From: Planctomycetales bacterium 71-10
Lineage (GTDB): Bacteria; Planctomycetota; Planctomycetia; Isosphaerales; Isosphaeraceae
DNA length: 64,000 nt
NCBI GenBank assembly: GCA_001898385.1
Contig: MKTT01000119.1
Span: 55,200 to 119,199 of the forward strand
Direction of reading: 5' to 3'
The position numbers and the translations under genes are program-made. A model generated the notes under the pieces. The model was not told where the DNA came from. It worked only from the letters and a program-made list of their open reading frames with translations, and searched no databases. Below, piece by piece: positions 52,341-60,892 of this stretch; position 1 is the stretch's first letter, and each line of letters begins with the position of its first letter.

Positions 52341-54110
52341 ATGGCATCCACCACCCGGAACGAAAGCGACGCGGCCCTGGCCCTGGTCCACGAGGGCTGG
52401 AACCACCTGATGTCCCAGCGCCCGCTGGCGGCCTGGGGGTCGTGGCAGCGCGCCCTCCGCGCCGAGCCCGGGTCGCCGGCGGCCCGCAAGGCGCTGGCGA
52501 CCCTGGAGAGCGCCCACGAGCTGCCGCTGGCCGCGCGCAAGACGTACCGATTCCGCCAGCCCCGCACGGCCCAGCAGCGCGGGCGGTGGGACCTGGCCAT
52601 GCGGTCCGGCGGGGCCGACGAGTTGGACGCCGCCGCATCGGTCTTCGAACGCCTCACCGCCGACGCGCCGGACGACGTGGAGGCCTGGTTCAACCGGGCC
52701 CTCTGCCTCGCCTGGCGGGGCCGCGACGTCGAGGCCGTCGAGTGCCTGGACCGGGTCGTCGCCCTGGAGGCGGCGCACGACGTCGAGGGGGCCGTCGAGG
52801 CGTGGACGCTGGCCGAGGTCCTGCGCCAGGGGGGCGGGGCCGAGACGCTGGCCGACGACCTGCGCTACGCCTGCACCTACCCGCGCGACGGCGTGCGGGT
52901 CGACGACCTGCTGGCCGCCTTCCCGGAGATCCGCCGCATCCCGACGCCCTCGGATCCCACCCGCGCCGACGCGAAGGCCCAGGACGTCGAGGTCCTGGAA
53001 TGGCTCGACCGCCCGTTCCCGGACGCCGCCCGCGCCGACGAGGACGTGCCGGCCTCGGAGCTGCCCCGCGTCCTGGCCACGGCCTACGTCGGCCCGGAGA
53101 CGCTGCGGCTCTCCGGCCCCTGCGTCGACGGCCTGGAGCGGGCCGAGGAGCGGCTGCGGCTGGTCGTGGACGACCCGGGCGACGCCGTCGAGCGGGCCGC
53201 CGCCCCCCTCCCCCTGCCGTTCCTGGACGCCGCCGCCTGGACGGCCCGGTTCCGCGAGGGCCGCGACCCGGCCGACGCCGCCCGCTGGTCGCGCGAGATG
53301 GTCGAGGATTTCTACGAGGACCGCTGGATCCACCGCCCCCGCCAGGGCCTGGACGGCCTCTCCCCGCTGGCCGCCGCCCGCGACGCCCGCGGCGGCGACG
53401 CCCAGGCGAAGGCCAGGCTGGCGGCCGTCGTCCGGCTCCGCGAGCAGCTCGGCGCCCGCAACGGCTCGGCCGCCATGTACCAGGGCTACCCCTTCGACCG
53501 CCTCCGCCGCCGCCTGGGCCTGGACCCGGCCGACCCCGCCTCCATCGACGCCGCCGACCTGAGCTGCGCCAGCCCGTGGGAGCTGGAGGCCCTGGACCCG
53601 GCCGCGCTGGAAGACCACGCGCTGGTCGACGCCTTCCTCTCGGCCCGCGGCCTGGGGGACGACGCCGTCACCGCCCCGCTGGCCGATGAGCTGCTCCGCC
53701 GCCGCCCCGCCGGCCTCGCCCGCGTGGACGCCGACGACCTCGCCGCGCCGCTCGTCCGGTCGGCCATGCAGGCGGGCCGGCCCGACCAGGCGCTCGACGC
53801 CCTCGACCGGATCCGCCCGCTCGCCGCCGCGAACCGGGCGCGGACGCTGTACGTCTGGCGCGCGGAGATCTTCGCCCGCACCGGCCGCGCCGACGACGCG
53901 GCCGGGGCCTACGCCGCCCTGCTCGACGGCGACGCCTCCGTCGAGGCCGCCCGCCTGGCGCTCGACGCCGGCGAGGCCCTGATCGACGCCGGCGCCCCCG
54001 ACCGCGCCCGGCGATTCCTGTTCGAGGCCCTGCGCCTCGCCCCCCGGCACGGGCTCCGCGGCCTCGACGCCCGCGCCCGCAGACTCCTGGACTCGATGGG
54101 ACGAGACTGA
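52341..54110 (+). CDS. TPR protein, paralogue of preceding SEC-C protein
   Basis: The 589-residue product lacks the SEC-C motif but shares the TPR start (ALALVHEGWNHLMSQRPLAAWGSWQRALRAEP) and a central segment LPRVLATAYVGPETLRLSGPCVDGLERAEERL. That segment aligns with LPLVVGSAIVEAEALKLEA... of the upstream protein. It starts 35 nt behind that gene and its stop overlaps hisI (TGATG). A divergent duplicate forming a complex with its neighbour is a reasonable inference. Confidence 0.85.
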   Translation: MASTTRNESDAALALVHEGWNHLMSQRPLAAWGSWQRALRAEPGSPAARKALATLESAHELPLAARKTYRFRQPRTAQQRGRWDLAMRSGGADELDAAASVFERLTADAPDDVEAWFNRALCLAWRGRDVEAVECLDRVVALEAAHDVEGAVEAWTLAEVLRQGGGAETLADDLRYACTYPRDGVRVDDLLAAFPEIRRIPTPSDPTRADAKAQDVEVLEWLDRPFPDAARADEDVPASELPRVLATAYVGPETLRLSGPCVDGLERAEERLRLVVDDPGDAVERAAAPLPLPFLDAAAWTARFREGRDPADAARWSREMVEDFYEDRWIHRPRQGLDGLSPLAAARDARGGDAQAKARLAAVVRLREQLGARNGSAAMYQGYPFDRLRRRLGLDPADPASIDAADLSCASPWELEALDPAALEDHALVDAFLSARGLGDDAVTAPLADELLRRRPAGLARVDADDLAAPLVRSAMQAGRPDQALDALDRIRPLAAANRARTLYVWRAEIFARTGRADDAAGAYAALLDGDASVEAARLALDAGEALIDAGAPDRARRFLFEALRLAPRHGLRGLDARARRLLDSMGRD

Positions 54111-54547
54111 TGCCCCCCGCCCCCGCCGCCGAGAGCGGCCCCGCCTTCCTCCGCGAGATCGCCTGGAACGCCGACGGCCTGGTCCCGGCCATCGTGCAAG
54201 ACGCCGGGTCGTCCGAGGTCCTGATGATGGCCTGGATGGACGAGACGGCCCTGCGGAAGACGCTGGAGACCGGCCTGGCCCACTTCTATTCCCGCTCCCG
54301 CCGCCGCGGCTGGCTCAAGGGCGAGACCTCCGGCCACGTCCAGCACGTCGAGTCGATCAGCCTCGACTGCGACGCCGACGTCCTGCTGATCAAGGCCCGT
54401 CAGGTCGGCGGCGCCTGCCACGAGGGCTACCGCTCCTGCTTCTTCCGCCGCGTCGCCGCCGACGGCCGCCTGGAGGTCGTCGGCGAGCCCGTCTTCGACG
54501 CGGACGCCGTCTACCGCGCCGGCGGCGAGGCCCCCCCGGCCGGGTGA
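54110..54547 (+). CDS. hisI: Phosphoribosyl-AMP cyclohydrolase
   Basis: The 145-residue protein is the third enzyme of histidine synthesis. The motifs LMMAWMDETALRKTLETG, FYSRSRRRGWLKGETSGH, LDCDADVLLIKARQ and GACHEGYRSCFFR carry the zinc-binding cysteines and the metal-binding Asp residues (DCDAD). It is the stand-alone cyclohydrolase with no HisE fused. The start overlaps the preceding TPR stop by one base, an odd coupling for a his gene. Confidence 0.95.
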   Translation: MPPAPAAESGPAFLREIAWNADGLVPAIVQDAGSSEVLMMAWMDETALRKTLETGLAHFYSRSRRRGWLKGETSGHVQHVESISLDCDADVLLIKARQVGGACHEGYRSCFFRRVAADGRLEVVGEPVFDADAVYRAGGEAPPAG

Positions 54548-54632
54548 GCGGCCGTCTCACGAAGTCGCAATGTCGACGGCGGCGAGGGGAGCCACTTCGG
54601 GATTTGGCGAAAGGTCGCGGGCTCTTGGACGT

Positions 54633-54809
54633 CTTCCCCCCTCGCGGGGGAAGACAGACGCCGAAGGCGTCAGATGAGGGGGACGCGGAGCACGGGCCCC
54701 ATCGGGACTTCGAAAGCCCGTCCGACCGGCCCGGGATCCCGACGGCCGTCTCGCTCGTCCTCCCCCTCATCCGGCCCTCCGGGCCACCTTCCCCCGCCAG
54801 GGGGGAAGG
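54633..54809. repeat. Dispersed palindromic repeat, type 2
   Basis: It is a near twin of the element at 31951: CTTCCCCCCTCGCGGGGGAAGAC at the left, GTCAGATGAGGGGGACGCGG after it, CCCCCTCATCCGGCCCTCC near the right, and a closing CTTCCCCCGCCAGGGGGGAAGG. Confidence 0.85.
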
Positions 54810-54948
54810 ACGTTACGATGCCAAACTCCAAAGGCACACCCTCGGCGAACTCCCCTTACCCGGGACGGCCCCTCCTCACTAGAATGGTAGCCTTGCCGAT
54901 CGGGGGCGCGATCGACCCCCTGGGACGACGAGAGAGGACTTAGAGGCG

Positions 54949-56100
54949 ATGCGCAAGCCGCGACTGATGACCCCGGGCCCCGCGATGGTCCCGGAAGACG
55001 TTCTGCTCGAACTGGCCAGGCCGGTCATCCACCACCGCTCCGACGAGGCCAAGCAGGTCATCGTCGAGGTCGCCGAGGGCCTGAAGGAGGTCTTCCAGAC
55101 CAAGAACGACGTCATGATCCTGACGTCGTCCGGCACCGGCGCGATGGAAGCCGCGGTCGTCAACGTCGTCCCCCCCGGCGGCAAGGCGATCATCCTCAAC
55201 GCCGGCCACTTCGCCGCCCGCTGGGGCGCCATCTGCAAGGCGTTCGGCATCGTCGCCGTCTCCGTCGACACGGAGTGGGGCAAGCCCGTCGACCCGGCCC
55301 GGGTCGAAGAGGCCCTGAAGCAGCACCCCGACGCCGTCGCCGTGTTCGGCACGCTGTCGGAGACCTCCACCGGCACCGGCCACCCCGTGAAGGAGATCGG
55401 CGAGGTCGTCGCCAGGACCGACGCCGTCTTCGTCGTCGACGGCATCTCCGGCGTCGGCGCCATGGAGTGCCGCCAGGACGAGTGGAAGATCGACGTCCTC
55501 TGCGCCGGGTCGCAGAAGGCCCTGATGCTGCCGCCCGGCCTCGCGTTCGTCTCGGTCGGCCCCAAGGGCTGGGCCAAGATCGACGCCTTCGAGAGCCACA
55601 GCTACTACTTCAACCTGAAGGCGGCGCGGAGCAAGGCCAAGGAGTCGGACACCCCGTACACCCCGGCCCACACGCTCATCCTCGCCCTCCGCACGGCCCT
55701 GCGTCGGATCAAGGACGAGGGCGTGGAGAGCGTCTGGAAGCGCCACAAGCTGATGAGCGACGCCTGCCAGGCCGGCGTCCAGGCGCTCGGCCTGGAACTC
55801 TTCAGCGCCCGCCCGGCCGAGGGCCTGACGGCGTTCCTCGTCCCCGAGGGGCTGAAGGACTCGCAGATCCGCGGCAAGATGGCCGAGCGCTTCGGCGTGA
55901 CGACCGTCGGCGGCCAGGGGAAGATCAAGGGGAAGATCGTCCGGATCGGCCACATGGGCTACACCGACGAGCTGGACGTGATCTCGGCCCTCGCCGCCCT
56001 GGAGATGTCCCTCTCCGACCTGGGCCTCGACGTCGAGCCCGGCAAGGCCGTCACCGCCGCCCAGCAGGTGTTCCTCGGCAAGGCGCCGGTCACGGCGTGA
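54949..56100 (+). CDS. Class V aminotransferase (alanine-glyoxylate / phosphoserine type)
   Basis: The 383-residue PLP enzyme starts LMTPGPAMVPEDVLLELARPVIHHR. It has SSGTGAMEAAVVNVV, VVDGISGVGAMECR (PLP-binding Asp), and the Schiff-base lysine in AGSQKALMLPPGLAF. It ends with GKIVRIGHMGYTDELDVI. The pairing with serA 271 bp downstream suggests that it supplies the transamination step of serine synthesis, as this enzyme class does in several phyla. Alanine-glyoxylate transfer is the alternative. Confidence 0.9.
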   Translation: MRKPRLMTPGPAMVPEDVLLELARPVIHHRSDEAKQVIVEVAEGLKEVFQTKNDVMILTSSGTGAMEAAVVNVVPPGGKAIILNAGHFAARWGAICKAFGIVAVSVDTEWGKPVDPARVEEALKQHPDAVAVFGTLSETSTGTGHPVKEIGEVVARTDAVFVVDGISGVGAMECRQDEWKIDVLCAGSQKALMLPPGLAFVSVGPKGWAKIDAFESHSYYFNLKAARSKAKESDTPYTPAHTLILALRTALRRIKDEGVESVWKRHKLMSDACQAGVQALGLELFSARPAEGLTAFLVPEGLKDSQIRGKMAERFGVTTVGGQGKIKGKIVRIGHMGYTDELDVISALAALEMSLSDLGLDVEPGKAVTAAQQVFLGKAPVTA

Positions 56101-56128
56101 GCGGGAGGCGAGGGCCCGCGACAAGCAT

Positions 56129-56281
56129 CCTTCTCCCCCTGAGGGAGAAGGTGGCCGAAGGCCGGATGAGGGGTCGACCGCCGTCGCCCCCCTTATCCGG
56201 CGACCGCCTCGAGCCAAGGCCTTCGGTCGCGCCACCCCTCATCCGGCCCTTCGGGCCACCTTCTCCCGCAAGGGGCGAAGG
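56129..56281. repeat. Dispersed palindromic repeat, type 3
   Basis: The arms are CCTTCTCCCCCTGAGGGAGAAGG + TGGCCGAAGGCCGGATGAGGGG and CACCCCTCATCCGGCCC + TTCGGGCCACCTTCTCCCGCAAGG. The central TTCGGTCGCGCC matches the copy at 38119. Confidence 0.85.
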
Positions 56282-56371
56282 CTTTGACGGCCGACCCGGC
56301 CGCCGGCCCCTCGACTCGTCCCCCTCCCCCGAACACACTTCCCCTCCCGAACATCCCCCGGAGCAACCAGC

Positions 56372-58006
56372 GTGGCGTACCGCGTGCTCGTGACCGACAA
56401 GCTGTCCGAAGAAGGCCTGGCCCTCCTCCGCGCCGAGCAGGGCGTCGAGGTCGTCGTCGACACCAAACTGGCCAAGGACCCGGCGGCGTTGAAGGAGGCC
56501 CTGAAGGAGGCCGACGGGATCGCCATCCGCTCCGGGACGACCCTCACGGCCGACGTCCTGGACGGCCAGGCCCGGCTCAAGGCGATCGTCCGGGCCGGCG
56601 TCGGCGTCGACAACATCGACGTCCCCGCCGCGACCAGGCAGGGCATCGTCGTGATGAACACGCCCGGCGGCAACACGATCTCCACCGCCGAGCAGACCAT
56701 GGCCCTGATGCTGGCCGTCTCCCGCAACACCGCCAAGGCCGACGCCAGCCTGAAGGCCGGCAAGTGGGACCGCAACGCCCTCACCGGCGTCCAGTTGGAA
56801 GGCAAGACCCTGGGCGTCGTCGGCCTCGGCCGCGTCGGCCTGGCCGTGGCCCAGCGGGCCCTCGGCTTCGAGATGAAGGTGCTGGGCTACGACCCGCTCC
56901 TCTCGGCCGAGAAGGCCCAGGAGCACGGCGTCGAGTTCGTCCCCAAGCTCGACGACCTCTGGCCCCACTGCGACTACATCACCCTGCACACCCCGCTGAC
57001 CCCCGAGACCCGCCACGTCGTCTCGGCGAAGGCCATCGAGTCGATGAAGCCGGGCGTCCGGATCATCAACTGCGCCCGCGGCGGCCTGATCGACGACGCC
57101 GCGCTGCTGGAGGCGCTGAACTCCGGCAAGGTCGCGGGCGTCGCGGTCGACGTCTTCGAAACCGAGCCGCCGCCGGCCGGCGACCCGATCGTCGCCCACG
57201 CGAAGTCGGTCGTCACGCCCCACCTGGGCGCCTCCACCGAGGAGGCCCAGGTCAACGTGGCCATCGAGGCCGCCAGGCTCCTGTGCGACTACCTGATCCG
57301 CGGCCAGGTCCGCTGCTCCGTCAACACGCCGACCCTGGACCGGGCCGAGATGCAGGCCCTCCGCGGCCACCTCGACCTGGCCTGGCGGCTGGGGACGCTG
57401 CACGCCCAGATGGACCGGGGCGCGATCAGCAAGGCCGTGCTCACCTACCGCGGCGAGGCCGCCAACAAGAACACCAAGCTCCTGACCGCCTGCTTCGCCG
57501 CCGGCTTGATGGAGGCGTCCCTGGACCAGAGCGTCAACCTGGTCAACGCCCTGCCGTTCGCCCGCGAGCGCGGGCTGGTCATCGAGGAGAAGGCCGTCGA
57601 CGCCCCCGGCGACTTCGGCACGCTGATCCAGGCCGAGGTGACCACCGACAAGAAGACCTACGTCGCCGCCGGCACCCTCTTCGGCAAGGAATACCTGCGG
57701 CTGGTGCGGCTGGGCTCGTTCCAGCTCGACGCCCACTTCGACGGCCCGGTGCTGATCTTCACGCACAACGACCGCCCCGGCCTGATCGGCTTCCTGGGGA
57801 CCACCCTGGGCGACCTGGGCGTGAACATCGCCCAGATGAACGTCGGCCGCGAGAAGGCCGGCGGCGAGGCCATCGGCGTCGTCAACCTCGACGGCATCCC
57901 CTCGCAGGAGGCCCTCGACGCCATCGCCAAGCACCCGGACATCCTCAGCGTCCGCCTCGTCAAGCTCCCCGCCCAGGGCGAGCTGCCGAGCTGGCTCGGC
58001 TCCTGA
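56372..58006 (+). CDS. serA: D-3-phosphoglycerate dehydrogenase, long form
   Basis: The GTG start at 56372 has GGAG upstream. The 544-residue protein is the first enzyme of serine synthesis. Visible are VRAGVGVDNIDVPAATRQGI, the NAD fold LGVVGLGRVGLAVAQRALGF, Arg in INCARGGLIDDAAL, Glu in DVFETEPP and His in VVTPHLGASTEEAQ. The intervening allosteric domain (about 320-450) and a C-terminal ACT domain (FTHNDRPGLIGFLGTTLGDLGVNIAQMNVGRE) imply feedback control by serine. Confidence 0.96.
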   Translation: MAYRVLVTDKLSEEGLALLRAEQGVEVVVDTKLAKDPAALKEALKEADGIAIRSGTTLTADVLDGQARLKAIVRAGVGVDNIDVPAATRQGIVVMNTPGGNTISTAEQTMALMLAVSRNTAKADASLKAGKWDRNALTGVQLEGKTLGVVGLGRVGLAVAQRALGFEMKVLGYDPLLSAEKAQEHGVEFVPKLDDLWPHCDYITLHTPLTPETRHVVSAKAIESMKPGVRIINCARGGLIDDAALLEALNSGKVAGVAVDVFETEPPPAGDPIVAHAKSVVTPHLGASTEEAQVNVAIEAARLLCDYLIRGQVRCSVNTPTLDRAEMQALRGHLDLAWRLGTLHAQMDRGAISKAVLTYRGEAANKNTKLLTACFAAGLMEASLDQSVNLVNALPFARERGLVIEEKAVDAPGDFGTLIQAEVTTDKKTYVAAGTLFGKEYLRLVRLGSFQLDAHFDGPVLIFTHNDRPGLIGFLGTTLGDLGVNIAQMNVGREKAGGEAIGVVNLDGIPSQEALDAIAKHPDILSVRLVKLPAQGELPSWLGS

Positions 58007-58042
58007 CGCCCCTCGCCCCCTCGACGAGGGGCGAACACACGC

Positions 58043-58079
58043 ACGCCTCCGCGACGGCCGCCGGCCCTCGCGGAGGCGT
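58043..58079 (+). terminator. Hairpin behind serA
   Basis: ACGCCTCCGCG...CGCGGAGGCGT is an 11-bp perfect stem with a 15-nt loop, 37 nt past the serA stop. No U-tract is present. Confidence 0.65.
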
Positions 58080-58289
58080 TCGCGCGCGCCCATCCTCGGC
58101 CCCGTCCACGCCCGTCGACCCGGTCCCCGCTCGCATCTTAATATCCAATCCTGGACATTAAAACCTTGTAAAACAGGCCCGTTTGCAGTAATTGTCTGAA
58201 CTCCTACGTCGATCGCGATCCGCGCGGTCGGGTCGTGCCGCCCGCCGCGTTTCGCGCCGAAACCTCCTGATCGCCGGAGTCCAGGGCCT

Positions 58290-59387
58290 ATGCCGTCACG
58301 TCGCCGCGGCTTCACGCTGATCGAATTGCTGGTGGTGATCGCCATCATCGCCGTCCTCATCGCCCTCCTCTTGCCGGCCGTCCAGTCGGCCCGCGAGGCC
58401 GCCCGCCGGGCCCAGTGCGTCAACAACCTGAAGCAGCTCGGGCTCGCGGCCCACAATTACGTCGCCCAGGGCAACGTCCTGCCGATGGGCGACCTGTTCC
58501 CGGCCGGGTCGAACGCCACCGTCATGGGGATCAAGGGGAACGGCGGGGACAGTTGGAGCTACGCCTGGACCGTCGGCCTGCTCCCGTTCATCGAGCAACA
58601 GCCCCTCTTCAACGCCTTCAACTCCTCATTCTCGTGGATCGACCCCGGCACCAATGTGATGGGGATCAACACCACCGTCTGCTTCACGCAGCTCGCCGCC
58701 TACCTCTGCCCCTCGGACGGCGCCGGGGAGCGTCCGCAGCCCCCGAACGGCGCGACGAACTACATGGGGAACTGGGGCGGCCCCGGCGAGATCCGCACGT
58801 TCAGCGGCACCTGCCTGTCCCCGTTCTGGGGCGACAGCGCCAACGCGCCGACGACGAATGCGATCGGCCTCGAGTCGATCACCGACGGCACCTCCAACAC
58901 CGCCCTGTTCAGCGAGCGGATGCTCGGCATTAAGGACAAGAAGGACGTCCGGCCCGGGAGCGGCGCCCTGGCGAAGCGGGCGGCCTTCCCGGCGGGCGTC
59001 GCGGTCACGCTCAACAACGCCACCCCCGGCACGCCGACGACCCTGGCCCTGCTGGCCGCGTGCAAGTCGCTCCCGCCGACGACGCTGGGCAACGCCGAAT
59101 TCAACGGCAGGCTCTGGATCGTGGGCTACCCCTGGAACTACGTCGTCAGCCGCTACAACCATGTCGGCGCGCCCAACAGCCTGACGTGCTACGCCAGCAA
59201 TTCCTTCGCGGGGCCCGACGGCTCGGCCCAGGACTCGCTGCCCCCGACGAGCAACCACTCCGGCGGCGTCAACGTGGGCATGGCCGACGGCTCGGTGAAG
59301 TTCATCAAGGACAGCGTCAGCCTCCCGACCTGGTGGGCCCTCGGCACCCGCAACGGCGGCGAGGTCATCAGCTCCGACGCCTACTGA
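58290..59387 (+). CDS. DUF1559 protein with type IV pilin-like N-terminus (second copy)
   Basis: The 365-residue protein opens RRGFTLIELLVVIAIIAVLIALLLPAVQSAREAARR and has NNLKQLGLAAHNYV, YLCPSDGAGE, ITDGTSNTALFSERMLG and the C-terminal HSGGVNVGMADGSVKFIKDSV box. The prepilin segment and C-terminal box are nearly identical to those of the copy at 34032, while the middle differs. An AT-rich island at about 58137-58200 (TTAATATCC..., TTGTAAAACAGG, TAATTGTC) upstream probably carries its promoter. Confidence 0.95.
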   Translation: MPSRRRGFTLIELLVVIAIIAVLIALLLPAVQSAREAARRAQCVNNLKQLGLAAHNYVAQGNVLPMGDLFPAGSNATVMGIKGNGGDSWSYAWTVGLLPFIEQQPLFNAFNSSFSWIDPGTNVMGINTTVCFTQLAAYLCPSDGAGERPQPPNGATNYMGNWGGPGEIRTFSGTCLSPFWGDSANAPTTNAIGLESITDGTSNTALFSERMLGIKDKKDVRPGSGALAKRAAFPAGVAVTLNNATPGTPTTLALLAACKSLPPTTLGNAEFNGRLWIVGYPWNYVVSRYNHVGAPNSLTCYASNSFAGPDGSAQDSLPPTSNHSGGVNVGMADGSVKFIKDSVSLPTWWALGTRNGGEVISSDAY

Positions 59388-59409
59388 TCCCGACCCCCAG
59401 GAGTTTGCG

Positions 59410-59613
59410 ATGACGATCCGGACGCGTACGTCCTGGGCCGCGACGGCCCTCGCCGCGGCCCTCCTCGGCGGCTGCGGCGGCTCCCCCAACGACCTCACCC
59501 CGGGCATGCCCGACAACATCGACATGTCCAAGGTCACCAGCTCCATGCCCAACAACCCGATGAAGTCCATCGGCAAGCCGTCCAAGCAATCGAAGGCGAG
59601 GAAGGCCGACTGA
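59410..59613 (+). CDS. Small lipoprotein, 67 aa, partner of DUF1559 gene
   Basis: AGGAG precedes ATG 59410. The signal sequence SWAATALAAALLGG ends in the lipobox LGGC (Cys at about 22). The mature peptide is Met/Asn/Lys-rich (MPDNIDMSK, MPNNPMKSIGK) with a basic tail KQSKARKAD. It starts 22 nt behind the DUF1559 stop, the same layout as 34032/33827. Confidence 0.8.
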   Translation: MTIRTRTSWAATALAAALLGGCGGSPNDLTPGMPDNIDMSKVTSSMPNNPMKSIGKPSKQSKARKAD

Positions 59614-60003
59614 CGACGGACCGACCGCCCCCGGGGGCCGCGCGACGACCGCCGGCCTTCGGAGACGTCGTCTCGCGCCTACCCTCATCGGACCGATCGG
59701 CCCTCGCCTGGATCGCGGTGCGCCCGAACCCCGCACCTCTCTGCACGATCGGCGGTCGGGCCCGAATCCCGGACGCCTCCGGGCCCGACCTCGCAAGTCG
59801 AAACTCCTCAAGGACCGGCCGCGGGAAATCTCCAAGATTTCCGAAAGAGTCGTCCGGGTCGCGGGGGCCGATCACGCATATCGGATATGCGGCCGGCACC
59901 CGATTGCGACGCGCCGCCGCCCCGCTCGACACGCGGCGCCGTACGCGCCGGGAGGAGACCCGATCGCGGGGCGATCCATTCGATCGTGCAAGGAGACCGG
60001 GCC
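59614..60003. other. Intergenic region upstream of PEP-CTERM gene
   Basis: No gene was recognised in these 390 bp. The promoter of the PEP-CTERM gene should lie here, together with the palindrome at 59875 listed separately. Confidence 0.4.
59875..59891. promoter_or_regulatory. Interrupted palindrome, operator-like
   Basis: CGCATATC-G-GATATGCG is a perfect 8+1+8 inverted repeat, AT-rich in its centre, 113 bp before the GTG of the PEP-CTERM gene. Size and symmetry fit a dimeric regulator site. The regulator is unknown. Confidence 0.45.
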
Positions 60004-60813
60004 GTGAATCCACGAATGATTGGGCGGACGACGCGAATCCTCGCCACCCTCGCCGCCCTGGCGACGGCCTCGTCGTCGCGGGCGAATCTGCTCGTCAACG
60101 GCGATTTCGAAGCCGCGCCGATCCTGGGGCCGGGGCAGTCGGGCGTGCCGATCGGCCAGGCGAAGGCGATCTTCTCGGATCCGACGACCCCGCTGTACGA
60201 CGTCGCGATTTCCGGGATCTCGGGCTGGACCTACGCGACGCCCGTCGAAAACGGCACGGGGTCCGACCACGGCCTGGCCCGTCGCAACGCCGAGTTCGGC
60301 CGCCCGGCCGGGGGCCAGTCGGCGTTCATCAACAACTGGGGGCGCATGATGAGCCAGACGGTCGCCGTCCCGCTCCGGGCGGGCGACGTCCTGGAGGCGG
60401 CCATCGATTTCGGCACGCTGGGCGACGACGCCGACGGCGGGCGAGCCGGCGTCTTCTACCTGGTCGCCGGCCAGGCCGACCCCTCCGATCCCGACCAGTT
60501 CGCCGCCGGCAGCATCATCCTGGCCCAGATCAGCGCCGGCAACCCGACGTGGTCGCAATTCACCCCCGACGTCGTCGTGGGGAACGACGTCTACACCCGC
60601 CTGAGCCTCTCCTACACCGTGCAGGCGGCGGACGTCGCCCTGGGCCTGCCGATCACGATCGCGTTCAAGACGGTCGCCCCCTCGGTCGGCCCGACGTTCT
60701 GGGACGACGCCTCGCTGACGGTCACCCCCGTCCCCGAACCCTCCGCGCTCGGCCTGGCCGGGGTCGGCGCGGCCTCCCTCGCGGCCCTCGCGGCGCGGCG
60801 ACGCCGCCCCTGA
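60004..60813 (+). CDS. PEP-CTERM sorting domain protein
   Basis: The GTG start at 60004 is chosen because AGGAG sits 8 nt before it. ATG 60016 would lose 4 residues. The 269-residue product has a signal peptide (TRILATLAALATASSSRA-NL) and a beta-rich ectodomain (LLVNGDFEAAPIL, SISGWTYATPVENG-like, FWDDASLTVTPV) like carbohydrate-binding jelly-roll modules. It ends VPEPSALGLAGVGAASLAALAARRRRP, a full PEP-CTERM signal. Confidence 0.9.
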   Translation: MNPRMIGRTTRILATLAALATASSSRANLLVNGDFEAAPILGPGQSGVPIGQAKAIFSDPTTPLYDVAISGISGWTYATPVENGTGSDHGLARRNAEFGRPAGGQSAFINNWGRMMSQTVAVPLRAGDVLEAAIDFGTLGDDADGGRAGVFYLVAGQADPSDPDQFAAGSIILAQISAGNPTWSQFTPDVVVGNDVYTRLSLSYTVQAADVALGLPITIAFKTVAPSVGPTFWDDASLTVTPVPEPSALGLAGVGAASLAALAARRRRP

Positions 60814-60836
60814 GCGGACGCCTTTCGAATCGGAAA

Positions 60837-60871
60837 GGGGCGCCCCCGGGCCGAGCGCCCGGGGCCGCCCC
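60837..60871. terminator. Hairpin between convergent genes
   Basis: GGGGC-G-CCCCCGGG...CCCGGGG-CC-GCCCC forms a long GC stem in the 79-bp gap between the PEP-CTERM and aldehyde dehydrogenase stops. It is probably a bidirectional terminator. Confidence 0.65.
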
Positions 60872-60892
60872 CTCGATCCTCGATGCCTCGCG

